This document shows positions 45,904 to 55,315 of a stretch of DNA of 64,000 bases, piece after piece. A program made the position numbers and the translations under genes. Location: contig NZ_PYFT01000001.1 of NCBI RefSeq assembly GCF_003023845.1, positions 2,232,001-2,296,000 of the forward strand, read 5' to 3'. The stretch's first letter is position 1, and each line of letters starts with the position of its first letter. Origin of the DNA: Adhaeribacter arboris (GTDB lineage: Bacteria > Bacteroidota > Bacteroidia > Cytophagales > Hymenobacteraceae). Under the pieces are notes generated by a model, which saw only the letters and a list, made by a program, of their open reading frames with translations, had not been told where the DNA came from and ran no database searches.

Positions 45904-47289
45904 TTAAACCATGGTTGGGTCGGGATGAACGTAGGGTTGGCGGTAAGGTTTTTTTAACAAGGCCGTAGCTTCGGGGTCGCCTACCACTTCTCTTTTTTTC
46001 GGGTCATAAACCAGCGGGCGACCTACTTGCATGGAAATATTGGCTAAAAGGCAACTGGCCGTAGAGATGTGCCCTTCTTCAATATCGGCTACTGGACGGC
46101 TACCTTTTTCAATGGCCGCCAGGAAGTCCAGCATGTGCCGGCGAGTGGCCGGAGCGGCGTTTAACTCAATTTTTGGTTCGGTTGGTTCGGTTACATCTTC
46201 GGGGTACTTTTCCTTTTCGTACAGCACATCCAAGTGAATTTTCTTGCCTTCACTACCTTCGCCCTGCGGAACAAAATCGCACTGCATGGTGGAGGCAAAT
46301 AAAGTACCTTTATCGCCGTACAAAGTAAGCGACCACGGATAATCAGGGTTGGCCGGCGTACCCCAGCTCCGGTGCGTCCAGACGCAGTTCAGGCCATCGT
46401 ACTCAAATAGAGCCGACTGAGTATCCGAGATATTAGATTTTCCTTCTTTCTGTACGTAAATACCACCCGTAGAACTAATCTTCTTGGGCCAGCCAAGATT
46501 CAGCATCCACCGTGCTGTATCAAACATGTGAATACACATATCGCCCATAATACCGTTGCCGTATTCCATGAAAGTACGCCACCACCGCACGTGCGGCAAG
46601 CCGTCGTAAGGACGGAGCGGAGCCGGTCCGGTCCACATCTCATAATCTAAAAAGGCAGGTACCGGTTGTTCGGGCGGGTTGCCATTGGCGCGCATGTGAA
46701 AATAGCAACACATTTCTACGTGCGATACTTTACCGAGTAAACCGGCATCCACAATATTTTTCTTCGCATCAATTAAGTGCGGAGTACTTTTGCGTTGGGT
46801 ACCTACTTGTACTACTTTGTTATATTTGCGGGCCGCAGCTACCATGGCCTCGCCTTCTATTACATCTTTGCTAATGGGCTTTTGCACGTACACGTGGGCA
46901 CCCGCTTTTACAGCATCAATGGTTTGCAGCGCATGCCAATGGTCCGGCGTACCAATAACCACAATATCTAATTTATTTTCGGCTAATAGTTTACGGTAAT
47001 CGCCGTAGAGTTTCGGTTTCTTCTTTGATTGTTGGCGTTGGCTTACCAGTTCGGCGGCCTTTTCCAGCATGTTCTTGTCCACATCGCACAAAGCCACCAC
47101 GTTTACCGGAGCTACCTGAATTAGGCGGAGCAAATCGCTTTTACCGTACCAACCCGTACCAATTAGAGCCACTCTGAGAGGCTTAGCCGGATTAGTGAAA
47201 TTCATACCTTGAGCCCCCAAAGCCGTTAGGGCCAGCGATGCCGTTGCTCCTTTTAAGAAACGACGCCGGTTAAATGTAAAATCACTCAT
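45904..47289 (-). CDS. Gfo/Idh/MocA-family oxidoreductase, Tat-exported
   Basis: 461 residues. A twin-arginine signal (NRRRFLKGATASLALTALG, about 7-25) precedes the Rossmann fold LRVALIGTGWYGKSDLLRL and the family motif GAHVYVQKPISKDVIEGEAMVAAA (usual form EKP). The C-terminal domain follows from about 175 with the substrate-binding segment GIMGDMCIHMFDTARWML. The fold is that of NAD(P)-dependent sugar dehydrogenases and GH109-like enzymes. First gene of the catabolic run with the cytochrome protein, isomerase, SDR and transporter. Substrate unknown. Confidence 0.9.
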   Translation of the reverse strand: MSDFTFNRRRFLKGATASLALTALGAQGMNFTNPAKPLRVALIGTGWYGKSDLLRLIQVAPVNVVALCDVDKNMLEKAAELVSQRQQSKKKPKLYGDYRKLLAENKLDIVVIGTPDHWHALQTIDAVKAGAHVYVQKPISKDVIEGEAMVAAARKYNKVVQVGTQRKSTPHLIDAKKNIVDAGLLGKVSHVEMCCYFHMRANGNPPEQPVPAFLDYEMWTGPAPLRPYDGLPHVRWWRTFMEYGNGIMGDMCIHMFDTARWMLNLGWPKKISSTGGIYVQKEGKSNISDTQSALFEYDGLNCVWTHRSWGTPANPDYPWSLTLYGDKGTLFASTMQCDFVPQGEGSEGKKIHLDVLYEKEKYPEDVTEPTEPKIELNAAPATRRHMLDFLAAIEKGSRPVADIEEGHISTASCLLANISMQVGRPLVYDPKKREVVGDPEATALLKKPYRQPYVHPDPTMV

Positions 47290-47945
47290 GTAAATATAGG
47301 TTTAAGGTTAGTAGAAGCACATTCCGGTAAAGCCTGTTAAGTAGAGCAAAAAATCAAGCTAAAAGGTAATTTCTACAGGCTTCCAACGAGCAATATACAA
47401 ATATTCTGGATAGCACAAAGCGAATAACAATAGATTATGAATTTAAGAATACTGTAGGTCAAGCTTGTAGAAAAGTAGAAAGAAGAGAAGAGAGAAACAA
47501 CAATTTTCCACGCTAATTCACGACAAGTTTTTACTTGAAAAATTCAAATAACCAGTCATTAACGAGATTTTAAATTAGACTTCTAGGTTATTTCACTTGA
47601 TATTTTAACTTTACTCTATTGTTCTTCTAAAAAATAGAATAGATACTTGAAAAATTCTTAATACTTAGAGAATATAATTATCTTAATTAAAATTATTTAA
47701 TTTTTAGGATGTTTTTTACGGAATACTATTTTAAGTATTAAAACTTATTACTTAAATTTAGGAATGAAAATAATTTAATAGAGAATTTTTCTATTAGCTT
47801 ATATTTAAAAACAGTTTATAATTACGATAATCAATAATTTCTTTTATGTTCTAATACACTCCTTCCCGGCCATTCTGGCTCAAAAATCAACCTAATTTTA
47901 TTGTAATTTCTGCTAATATATTTTACGCCTTATTATTAATCATCC
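47290..47945. other. AT-rich divergent intergenic region
   Basis: 656 bases between the oxidoreductase gene (minus) and the outer-membrane protein gene (plus). The middle (about 47560-47870) is very AT-rich with no frame of protein-like composition. It most likely carries the promoters of both operons. No terminator, repeat array or clear TAnnTTTG/TTTG pair was found. Confidence 0.5.
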
Positions 47946-48878
47946 ATGAAAAAAAAATTTTACCCACTACTTTGGTGCTTTTTCTTCTTAGGATTTATTC
48001 CTATCCTTTCTCATGCTCAAACCGAACAAGATGCCTTAATGATGGGCGAACGAAAGTTGTGCGTCGCGGGCTCCGTTGGCTATAATAGCTGGACCAATTA
48101 CTGGGAAGGCACTTTTAAACGTGATAACGAAAATATAGGCCGGGTATCTACCAAATCGGCCATGTTAATGCTGAACTATGGTATTAAGAGTAATCTAAAT
48201 ATTTTGGCTTCCCTGCCTTACATGAAAACTAAAGCAACGCAAGGTACCTTAAGTGGTTTAGGCGGTTTTCAGGATGTGGGCGTTTTTGTGAAATGGCTGC
48301 CCTGGCAAAAACAGTTCGGTCGTCAAACCGTTTCGTTGTTTGCCGTAGGCGGTTATTCTACACCTTCTAATAAGTACAATATTGATTTATTACCCATGTG
48401 TATTGGTTTAGGCAGCAATATTCTGAGTGGCCGCTTAATAGCCGATGTGCGGGTAAGTAACTTTAATCTTACCTTATCGGGCGCTTACCTGCATCGGAGC
48501 AACGTAGAAATTGATCGTTCGGCTTACTACACCGATCACCAGATTAATTCACACGAAGTAAAAATGCCCGATGCCGGTAACTTTCAACTGCGTACTGGTT
48601 ACCGCAGCCGGTTGTTAATTGCAGAAGCTTTCGTGGATAATATGACTACTTTCGGCGGTTTTGATATCCGGAAAAATGATATGCCTTTTGTGAGCAATCA
48701 GATGAATAGCACGAAAGTGGGCCTGGAAGCCAAACATTATTTAGCGAAACTACCCTCTTTAGGTTTTCACGCGAATGCCTGGCGCACATTGGCGGGCCGG
48801 AATGTTGGCCAGGCTACTGGCTTTATGGCCGGTGTGGATTATATATTTGATTTTTCTCCGAAAACTGCAAAAAATTAG
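47946..48878 (+). CDS. Outer-membrane beta-barrel protein (transporter-like)
   Basis: 310 residues with a signal peptide (MKKKFYPLLWCFFFLGFIPILSHA). The mature part is a series of alternating polar/hydrophobic strands with aromatic ends (KSAMLMLNYGIKSNLNILASLPYM, QDVGVFVKWLPW, LFAVGGYSTPSNKYN, MAGVDYIFDF), typical of a barrel of the phenol-degradation/outer-membrane transporter class. The 10-base gap to the haloperoxidase-like gene puts the two in one operon, so the barrel may move its substrate or product. Exact family not settled. Confidence 0.75.
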   Translation: MKKKFYPLLWCFFFLGFIPILSHAQTEQDALMMGERKLCVAGSVGYNSWTNYWEGTFKRDNENIGRVSTKSAMLMLNYGIKSNLNILASLPYMKTKATQGTLSGLGGFQDVGVFVKWLPWQKQFGRQTVSLFAVGGYSTPSNKYNIDLLPMCIGLGSNILSGRLIADVRVSNFNLTLSGAYLHRSNVEIDRSAYYTDHQINSHEVKMPDAGNFQLRTGYRSRLLIAEAFVDNMTTFGGFDIRKNDMPFVSNQMNSTKVGLEAKHYLAKLPSLGFHANAWRTLAGRNVGQATGFMAGVDYIFDFSPKTAKN

Positions 48879-48888
48879 CTATCGTTAA

Positions 48889-50433
48889 ATGAAAAAGATT
48901 TTCACCCTTCTGCTTTCCGGCATTTGCTTTACTTACCTGATTTCCTGCGATAAAGACATCACCGAAAGTAATGCTGGCTATCCCGCTCTACAACCCGTTA
49001 AAACCGATGCCGAAGCCGGTAATTGGTCACCGTTTATTGTTTCTTCTCCGGCGGATTTTCCGGTTCCTGCCCCGCAACCTACTTCTTCCTCGGCTTATCA
49101 GCAAGAATTACAAGAGGTTAAGCAACTCTCTTCTAACTTAACCGACGAACAAAAGCGCATTATTAATTACTGGAAAGCAGGAAGTGTGCTGCGTTGGAAC
49201 GAAATTATGCGAAATTTAGTGGCCAAACATAATCTACCACCTTACCAAAAAGAAGACAATACGTACCCGGTACCTAGTGCGGCAAATCCTTTTGCTTATC
49301 CTACTTTTCCTTTTTCAAATCCGCCTTATGCGGCCCGGGCTTACGCTTACGTGAGCGTGGCCCAATACGACGGCTTAGTAATGGCCCATCATTTTAAAGA
49401 TGAATTTAAGCGTTCGGCTCCTTACCAGGTAGATAATTCTTTAAATCCGGCCATTCCAAAAAGCGAATTAGCCGCTTATCCTTCGGAAGATGCCGTTGTG
49501 GCGGGCGCTTCCTTCGAAATGATGAAACTTTTATTTCCGGCGGATATTGCTTACATCACCAAAATGGCGGAAGAAGAAAAAAGTTACCGTTTATGGAGCG
49601 GAGCCAACGTGCGCAGTGATATTGTAGCCGGCGATTCTTTGGGTCGTTGGGTAGCTCGTAAAGTAATTCAAAGAGCCAAAACGGACGGTATGGGAACAGC
49701 GGGCGGTAACCCGGCACTTTGGACTAAGTTAGAAGACGATTGCAAAGCTAAAGGCGAAACTCCCTGGTATTCGCTGGAATTCCCGAAGCGGCCTCCTATG
49801 TTACCGGCCTTTGGCAACGTGAAACCTTTATTGTTTAGCCCTACCGAAGTACCTGCAATCCGGCCGGCGGCTCCCCCATCTGCCAATTCAGAACAAATGC
49901 GTAAGGAATTAGACGAAGTCTTAAGTTATACTCAAAATCCTACCCGTGAGCGGATGCGCATTGTTAATTTTTGGGCGGATGGCGCGGGCACGTATACTCC
50001 TCCCGGACATTGGAATGCCATTGCTACCGACGAATTTGTGAAGCACCAGTACAGCGAGGTGCGCTGGGCGCGTAATTACGCATTATTAAACGCTTCCTTA
50101 ATGGATGCGGCTATTTTATGCTGGAACACCAAGTATTTCTACTTTAATGCTCGTCCTTGCCAGCTAGACCCGAAAATTAAAACTTTAACCGGCGTGCCTA
50201 ATTTCCCGGCATATATTTCCGGGCACTCCACTTTTAGCGGAGCCGCCGCCACGGTTTTAGGTTATTTAATTCCGGCTCGTGCCGGAGAATTTCAGGCGAT
50301 GGCACAAGAAGCATCTAACTCCCGAATGTACGGGGGAATACATTATCGCTCCGACTGCCAGGCCGGCTTAGAAACCGGTCATAAAATTGCTAGTTACGCC
50401 GTTGAACGCGCAAAAGTAGACGGCGCCAATTAA
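48889..50433 (+). CDS. Vanadium-dependent haloperoxidase-like / PAP2 lipoprotein
   Basis: 514 residues. A lipoprotein signal (MKKIFTLLLSGICFTYLISC) is followed by a mostly helical body. The phosphate/vanadate-binding site of the VHPO-PAP2 superfamily is complete: K/R in the first motif around FNARPCQLDP (418-427), SGHS at 444-447 and SRMYGGIHYRSD (478-489), where His485 and Asp489 fit the last motif. Family members are acid phosphatases or haloperoxidases; motifs alone do not decide. Lipidation suggests it faces the periplasm or the cell surface. Linked to the outer-membrane barrel gene. Confidence 0.85.
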   Translation: MKKIFTLLLSGICFTYLISCDKDITESNAGYPALQPVKTDAEAGNWSPFIVSSPADFPVPAPQPTSSSAYQQELQEVKQLSSNLTDEQKRIINYWKAGSVLRWNEIMRNLVAKHNLPPYQKEDNTYPVPSAANPFAYPTFPFSNPPYAARAYAYVSVAQYDGLVMAHHFKDEFKRSAPYQVDNSLNPAIPKSELAAYPSEDAVVAGASFEMMKLLFPADIAYITKMAEEEKSYRLWSGANVRSDIVAGDSLGRWVARKVIQRAKTDGMGTAGGNPALWTKLEDDCKAKGETPWYSLEFPKRPPMLPAFGNVKPLLFSPTEVPAIRPAAPPSANSEQMRKELDEVLSYTQNPTRERMRIVNFWADGAGTYTPPGHWNAIATDEFVKHQYSEVRWARNYALLNASLMDAAILCWNTKYFYFNARPCQLDPKIKTLTGVPNFPAYISGHSTFSGAAATVLGYLIPARAGEFQAMAQEASNSRMYGGIHYRSDCQAGLETGHKIASYAVERAKVDGAN

Positions 50434-50452
50434 TTATTTAAGTTCTTAAAAT

Positions 50453-50494
50453 AAAATCCCCTTCTAAGGATTGAACTTTAGAAGGGGATTTTTT
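50453..50494 (+). terminator. Rho-independent terminator after the haloperoxidase-like gene
   Basis: AAAATCCCCTTCTAA (50453-50467) pairs perfectly with 50478-50492; T run follows the right arm. Confidence 0.85.
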
Positions 50495-50668
50495 ATGCTT
50501 TTTCCGGTAAGGTACCCGGCTGTTTGTGTTTTAACGGCAAAGTTCTGGCTTCGGACTACTTAGTTACACTAGCAGTTTCTCATGGAAGCTTAAAAAGGCT
50601 AGATGAGGTAACTTTGATTAATTATTATCAGATAAAACATAATCCTTTTTAAAGAGGAAAATTAACTT

Positions 50669-51691
50669 TCAAATAAACCAAACTGCTTCCGGATCTACTG
50701 AAATAAAAATAATATTACCCTTTTTGAAATCCCGTGCTTCCGTTTTAACCTTAATAGTTAAACCCAATAAAGCTACTTCCAGCAGGTAATAACTTCCAAA
50801 AAAGCTTACTTTTTTTACTTTCGCGGCAAGTCCCCTACCTACAGCAGAAACAATTTTAAAACTTTCCGGCCGGATAAGCATATTTTTCTCTTTTTCCTTT
50901 ATTCCTGGATTTTCAGTTAAAACCTTGGCTTTTGTTGAGGGCAGCAAATTGTAATCGCCGAATAAACCCGCCGTATAAACATTTACCGGTTGCCGGTAGA
51001 TCTGTTCGGGTGTACCTCGCTGAATAACTTTTCCGGCTTGCATGACGAGTATTTCATCGGCCCACGCAAGCGTATCCTGAGGGTCGTGCGAGATAAGAAT
51101 ACAGGTTATTTGCAAACTTTCACTAATGTCCCGGATAACGGCTTTTAATATATTCTTATGCACCATATCCAGGTTAGAAAAAGGCTCGTCGAGTAATAGA
51201 AGTTGAGGTCCCGAAAGAAGCAAACGAGCCAAGGCAATCCGCTGCCGCTCCCCGCCCGACAAGTGTTCGGTACGCTTTGGTAACAGGTGCGTGATGCGAC
51301 AAACTTCGTATAAGTTTTCGGCCTCTCCCGGCCCTAGCTTATTAGCGTATTGTAAAACTTGTTCTACCCGTAAAAAGCGGGGCAACTCAAACTGCTGCGA
51401 CAAGTAAACAATCCCCGGATGTCCCGGAATTAAGTGTTCCTGCGGACCTTTCACGCGTTTCTGTGCAAAGCGCACTTCACCGGAACTAGGCTGCACCAGT
51501 CCCGCAATGGTTTGCAGCAAAGTACTTTTCCCTGAACCCGTTTCGCCGGCAATAGCTATTTTCTGCCGCTTTTCTTGCGAAAAACTAATATCCTGCAAAA
51601 CCCAACTGCCTGCCTCTTGTAAATGAATGCCCGATACTTGTAAAAGTGTTTTAGCCGCCGTTACTTTCTTAGGCGGGGTTACTTGATGCAT
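50669..51691 (-). CDS. ABC transporter ATP-binding protein, orphan
   Basis: 340 residues. Walker A GETGSGKST (49-57), Q-loop QQF near 99-101, signature LSGGERQ (144-150), Walker B LLLLDEP (164-170) and the H-loop ISHDPQDTLAWADE. A C-terminal TOBE-like domain (about 245-340: IKEKEKNMLIRPESFKIV, KKVSFFGSYYLLEVALLGLTIKV) makes it like the importer ATPases of the CysA/FbpC/PotA group, which work with iron, sulfate or polyamine systems. No permease or binding-protein gene is near, so its partners are elsewhere in the genome. Convergent with the haloperoxidase-like gene. Confidence 0.9.
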   Translation of the reverse strand: MHQVTPPKKVTAAKTLLQVSGIHLQEAGSWVLQDISFSQEKRQKIAIAGETGSGKSTLLQTIAGLVQPSSGEVRFAQKRVKGPQEHLIPGHPGIVYLSQQFELPRFLRVEQVLQYANKLGPGEAENLYEVCRITHLLPKRTEHLSGGERQRIALARLLLSGPQLLLLDEPFSNLDMVHKNILKAVIRDISESLQITCILISHDPQDTLAWADEILVMQAGKVIQRGTPEQIYRQPVNVYTAGLFGDYNLLPSTKAKVLTENPGIKEKEKNMLIRPESFKIVSAVGRGLAAKVKKVSFFGSYYLLEVALLGLTIKVKTEARDFKKGNIIFISVDPEAVWFI

Positions 51692-52003
51692 AATTAAAAA
51701 GGAAAATTTCCCGTAATAATCCGGATTTTCTAACAGAGATAAATTGTTTTTTTACTCTTTGCGGCTCCTTAGTCCAAGTAACCAGTCTTTTAATTTTTAG
51801 ATACGGAATATCTCTACCACCTACTTCCCAGGTTGCGGATCTAAATGGCTACTTTCATTACTCCGATCAGGAAATAATTATTCAGTAAATAATTAGTGAA
51901 TTCTGATTCAAAAATTCAAGCCCAAATGTAAGATTTAACCGTAGAAACTAACCGGATTGTTAGTAATCTTGCGCTATAACTCCTGCAAATAGTAACTGCT
52001 TTT
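51692..52003. other. Divergent intergenic region
   Basis: 312 bases between the ABC ATPase (minus) and the esterase gene (plus). Nothing recognisable apart from likely promoter sequence; no terminator hairpin or repeat. Confidence 0.5.
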
Positions 52004-53109
52004 ATGAAATTCAAAGGTAATCGCCTGCTTCTCTTTTTTGCTGCTTAAGTTTAAGCTGCGCCCGACCCGAGGTTAATACAAAAAACACTAATATCTTACC
52101 CGCTTCTGCTTTACAACCTTATGGCAGATACGTAGTGAACCAAGAGCAAAATGTAGAACTAATAAGCTCGGCTGTGCATTTTGGTTTTAGTTTTGAGGGA
52201 GAAGAATGTCAGATATATGCCACTATCCCTAATCCTGAAGGGCATAACTATTTGCAGTATGAGCTGGATGGGGTATATCAAAAAAGAATTAAAATAAGCG
52301 GCAACTCGCAAGAACCTATTCGCATTACAGCTCCGGGAGCAGGTACTCACACGATTTGGATTTACAAAGCTACTGAAGCGCATACCGGTCCGATTGGGAT
52401 TCAAAAAATTGCCGCTAAAAACATAAAATCTATCAAAAAGCCGACTCAGCCGTTAATAGAATTTATTGGCAATAGTATTACCTGCGGAGCGGCAGCGGAT
52501 CCTTCGGAAGTACCTTGTGGCACCGGGGTTTACCACGACCAGCACAACGCTTACATGGCTTATGGGCCTAGGGTAGCCCGTAGTTTAGGAGCTAACTTTA
52601 TATTGAGCAGTGTAAGCGGAATTGGCATCTATCGTAACTGGAATAGCAACGGACCCACCATGCCACAAGTATATGAGAAGCTAGACTTTCAGGATCAGAA
52701 TTCAAAACTTTGGCAATTTGCCACTTTTACGCCCCAAGTGGTAAGCATTGCTTTGGGTACGAACGACTTCAGCAAGGGCGACGGTAAAAAGGAAAGATTA
52801 CCTTTTGATAGTGCCAGCTTTGTGAGCACTTACATTAGGTTTGTACAAGTAGTAAAAACGAAATATCCGCGGGCGCAAATAGCTCTTTTAAGCAGTCCAA
52901 TGGTAAACGGCTCCAACCGAACCCTTCTGCAAAATTGCCTCACTGCCGTAAAACAAAGCACCGACACTTCCTATCCAGCCGATAAACCCGTAGCCTTGTA
53001 TTTTTTCCGGCCTATGCAAGCCCGGGGTTGTAGTGGACATCCGAATGTAGAAGATCACGCTATTTTAGCAGCCGAACTAGAACCATTTTTTAAGCAATTA
53101 TTGCTGTAA
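52004..53109 (+). CDS. SGNH/GDSL esterase lipoprotein (CE2-like), apparent frameshift
   Basis: ATG at 52004 gives MKFKGNRLLLFFAA and then a stop; the main frame runs to 53109 and is open from before 52045. One extra T at the TT of 52045-52046 gives a lipoprotein signal FFAALSLSCARPEVN. The body has an N-terminal jelly-roll-like domain (HFGFSFEGEECQIYATIPNPEGHNYLQYELDG), then the SGNH core: EFIGNSITCGAAADPSE (Ser, block I), GTNDFSKGDG (Gly/Asn block) and GHPNVEDHAILAAEL with the catalytic His. Architecture matches CE2-type acetyl esterases acting on plant polysaccharides, likely at the cell surface. As read the product would start at GTG 52135 without a signal. Confidence 0.8.
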
Positions 53110-53160
53110 AGGAGTATAGAAGATTTATCCAACCAGAGTTATCAAAAACCTCTTAGTGAA

Positions 53161-53364
53161 CTAATTAGTATTACTAAGTAGCTTTTTAGGAGAATTTTGA
53201 ATAGCATCGTACACCACCGGACCGAAAAAAGCCAGATTTTCTAGAATACAGGTCATGCTGTAGAATTTTTTCGGATCAACGTCCGGATGCTCCGCCATAG
53301 CAACCAGGATATTATCTAAAGCGTTCTGGAATTTATAATTAAAATCTTCTTTGGTTATTTCCAT
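53161..53364 (-). CDS. Small hypothetical protein
   Basis: 67 residues, ATG at 53362-53364, no membrane helix. It reads MEITKEDFNYKFQNALDNILVAMAEHPD, then helical to FFGPVVYDAIQNSPKKLL. The composition and start are ordinary for a real gene, with no overlap with its convergent neighbour. No family recognised. It lies between the esterase gene and the M23 peptidase gene, each over 50 bases away. Confidence 0.6.
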   Translation of the reverse strand: MEITKEDFNYKFQNALDNILVAMAEHPDVDPKKFYSMTCILENLAFFGPVVYDAIQNSPKKLLSNTN

Positions 53365-53635
53365 GTAAAATTAAGGTTAGCTACTATTACCTTTCCCATT
53401 ATGTAAAGGATAAAATTACCGGAATAGTGCCCGATAAAAAATATGAAAGGCGTAATTGCGCCAAAAGGTTTTAGAGCAAATCTACTCTTAATGAAAATCC
53501 AACTTAGGTAAAGTTCAAAGAAGATTTCACGTTATTTTTGGTGATTCAGATAGATTAGCAATTTTTTTGCAATGAAAAACCATCTTACTATATACTAAAA
53601 TTTACGGACCTGCTCTTCCAGTTATCTTTCTTTCA

Positions 53636-54972
53636 TTAACCTTTTCGTAGAGTTTCAGCTTTTTCGGCTGCCAGTAAATCGGATTTTGCCGGTGAAACAG
53701 GTAATGCTTCCATCCGTTTAATCATTTCTGCTTTACTGGCAAGAAAAGCTGCTTGATTTTTTGGTTAACGGGTTCTGCTAAAGGTAATTTAACGCGTAAG
53801 GCATCTACTTGTTTGCCATTTTTCCAGAGGCGGTAACACAAATGCGGCCCCGTAGAAAGGCCTGTACTGCCCACATAGCCAATGGTTTGTCCTTGCGCAA
53901 CACTTCGGCCGCGCCGAATACCTTTCGCGAACCGGGATAGATGCAAATATTGAGTAGTAAAGGTTTTGTTGTGTTGAATTTTTACGTAATACCCATTGCC
54001 AAAATTATAAGCTGCCTCTACTATTTTACCTTCGCCTACGCTGCGGATGGGGGTGCCCCGAGGAGCGGCAAAGTCCGTTCCTAGATGCGCTTTAAAGCGT
54101 TTCTGTACCGGGTGAAAGCGGCTCATGGTGTACCGGGAACTAATCCGAGTGTATTCCAAAGGCTCTTTCAGGAAAGCCTTTTTAAAGCTTTTGCCATCCT
54201 GATCGAAATAGCTGATGCCTTTGCCCTGATCAAAGCCAATGGCGTAAAGCGGTTGACCACTATGTTCGAAAAAAGCAGCTTTTAGAATTCCGTAGCCAAT
54301 ACTATTACTATTTACCAGCTTTTCCTCATAAATTAATTTAAACTGATCGCCGGGTTGCAAATGATTCAGGTTTAGCCGCCAAGCGTAGATATCGGCTAAT
54401 TGATTTACCAACTGCGCCGATCCGCCGGCCGCCAGCACCGACTCATATAACGACCCTTTGATTTCACCAGCCAGTTCCCGCTCAACTACTTTAATTTCCC
54501 GTTCATGGCGCGTTACCGCTAAGTCTCCCCGCAAATCGTATATCACGTAGTCCGAATTACTTGGTTCGTAGATAAAATACTGGGCGGTTTGAGCGGAATC
54601 AAGAGTATGCAAGAGTACGTAGGGACGCTGGGATTGAATGCGCCGAACGTTAAAAACAGATTTAGCTTTTTGGGCCAGGTTATGTACCGTAGTGGGAGAA
54701 ATATTATAATGCGTTAAAATATCCGATATACTCTCGCCTCGCTCAATGGTTCCTTCTACAATGGCTAAAGAATCGGTAGCTATTCCGAATACTATTGGAG
54801 CCAGCTTTTTTATTTCTTTTGCAGCCACCGGAAGTTTTTGGGCGGTAGGGGCGGAAGGCTGTAGCTTAGTAAGGACTCGAGTTATATCAAAGTTTAGGGT
54901 CTGAGCAGCAGAAAAAAAGATGAGAAAAGATAATGCGATTAGGATGACCAGACCTTTATTACGTTTGAACAT
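53636..54972 (-). CDS. M23-family murein endopeptidase, apparent C-terminal frameshift
   Basis: The frame from ATG 54972 carries an N-terminal helix (GLVILIALSFLIFFSAA), a SPOR/OapA-like segment (SISDILTHYNISPTTVHNLAQKA), then the LytM domain: AHLGTDFAAPRGTPI (HxGTD metal motif) and GLSTGPHLCYRLW. It stops at 53722 as VNQKIKQLFLPVKQK. Adding one base in the T6 run at 53757-53762 joins a second frame: VNQKNQAAFLASKAEMIKRMEALPVS, running on to 53636, a usual ending for this group. The enzyme cleaves peptidoglycan cross-links in the periplasm. The Cys in place of the second His of the HxH motif (GPHLCYR) is normal for this subgroup. Confidence 0.85.
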
Positions 54973-55315
54973 TAGTTATACACCTTGGTTAAAAATTAAT
55001 AAAGAAGGCGCAAAACTAGGTTCTTACGTTTAGAAATAAAAATTTTAAGCAGCACAATAATCTTCGTTTAAATAGGTTGTAGCCACTACATATAGCTATT
55101 TTTATTCAGTTTAAGAAAAACCTGAGGTTTACTGATCCTTTATAATCATCTGTTAGTTAGCTATTTGCCTCCTTAAACCCGGCAAGCCTCCTTTGACAAA
55201 CTAAATCTCGGAAAAATGCTTATTGAGGAAAATAATTGAGAAAAATAAAAATTCAAAACGTATTAATTTTATCAATCTGTTGTAAATAATGTGTAATAAT
55301 ACGTTCACTCTTTAG
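54973..55315. other. Intergenic region without recognised gene
   Basis: 343 bases between the M23 gene and the Mut7-C gene, both on the minus strand. AT-rich, no open frame of note and no hairpin seen; presumably the M23 promoter region. Confidence 0.5.
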
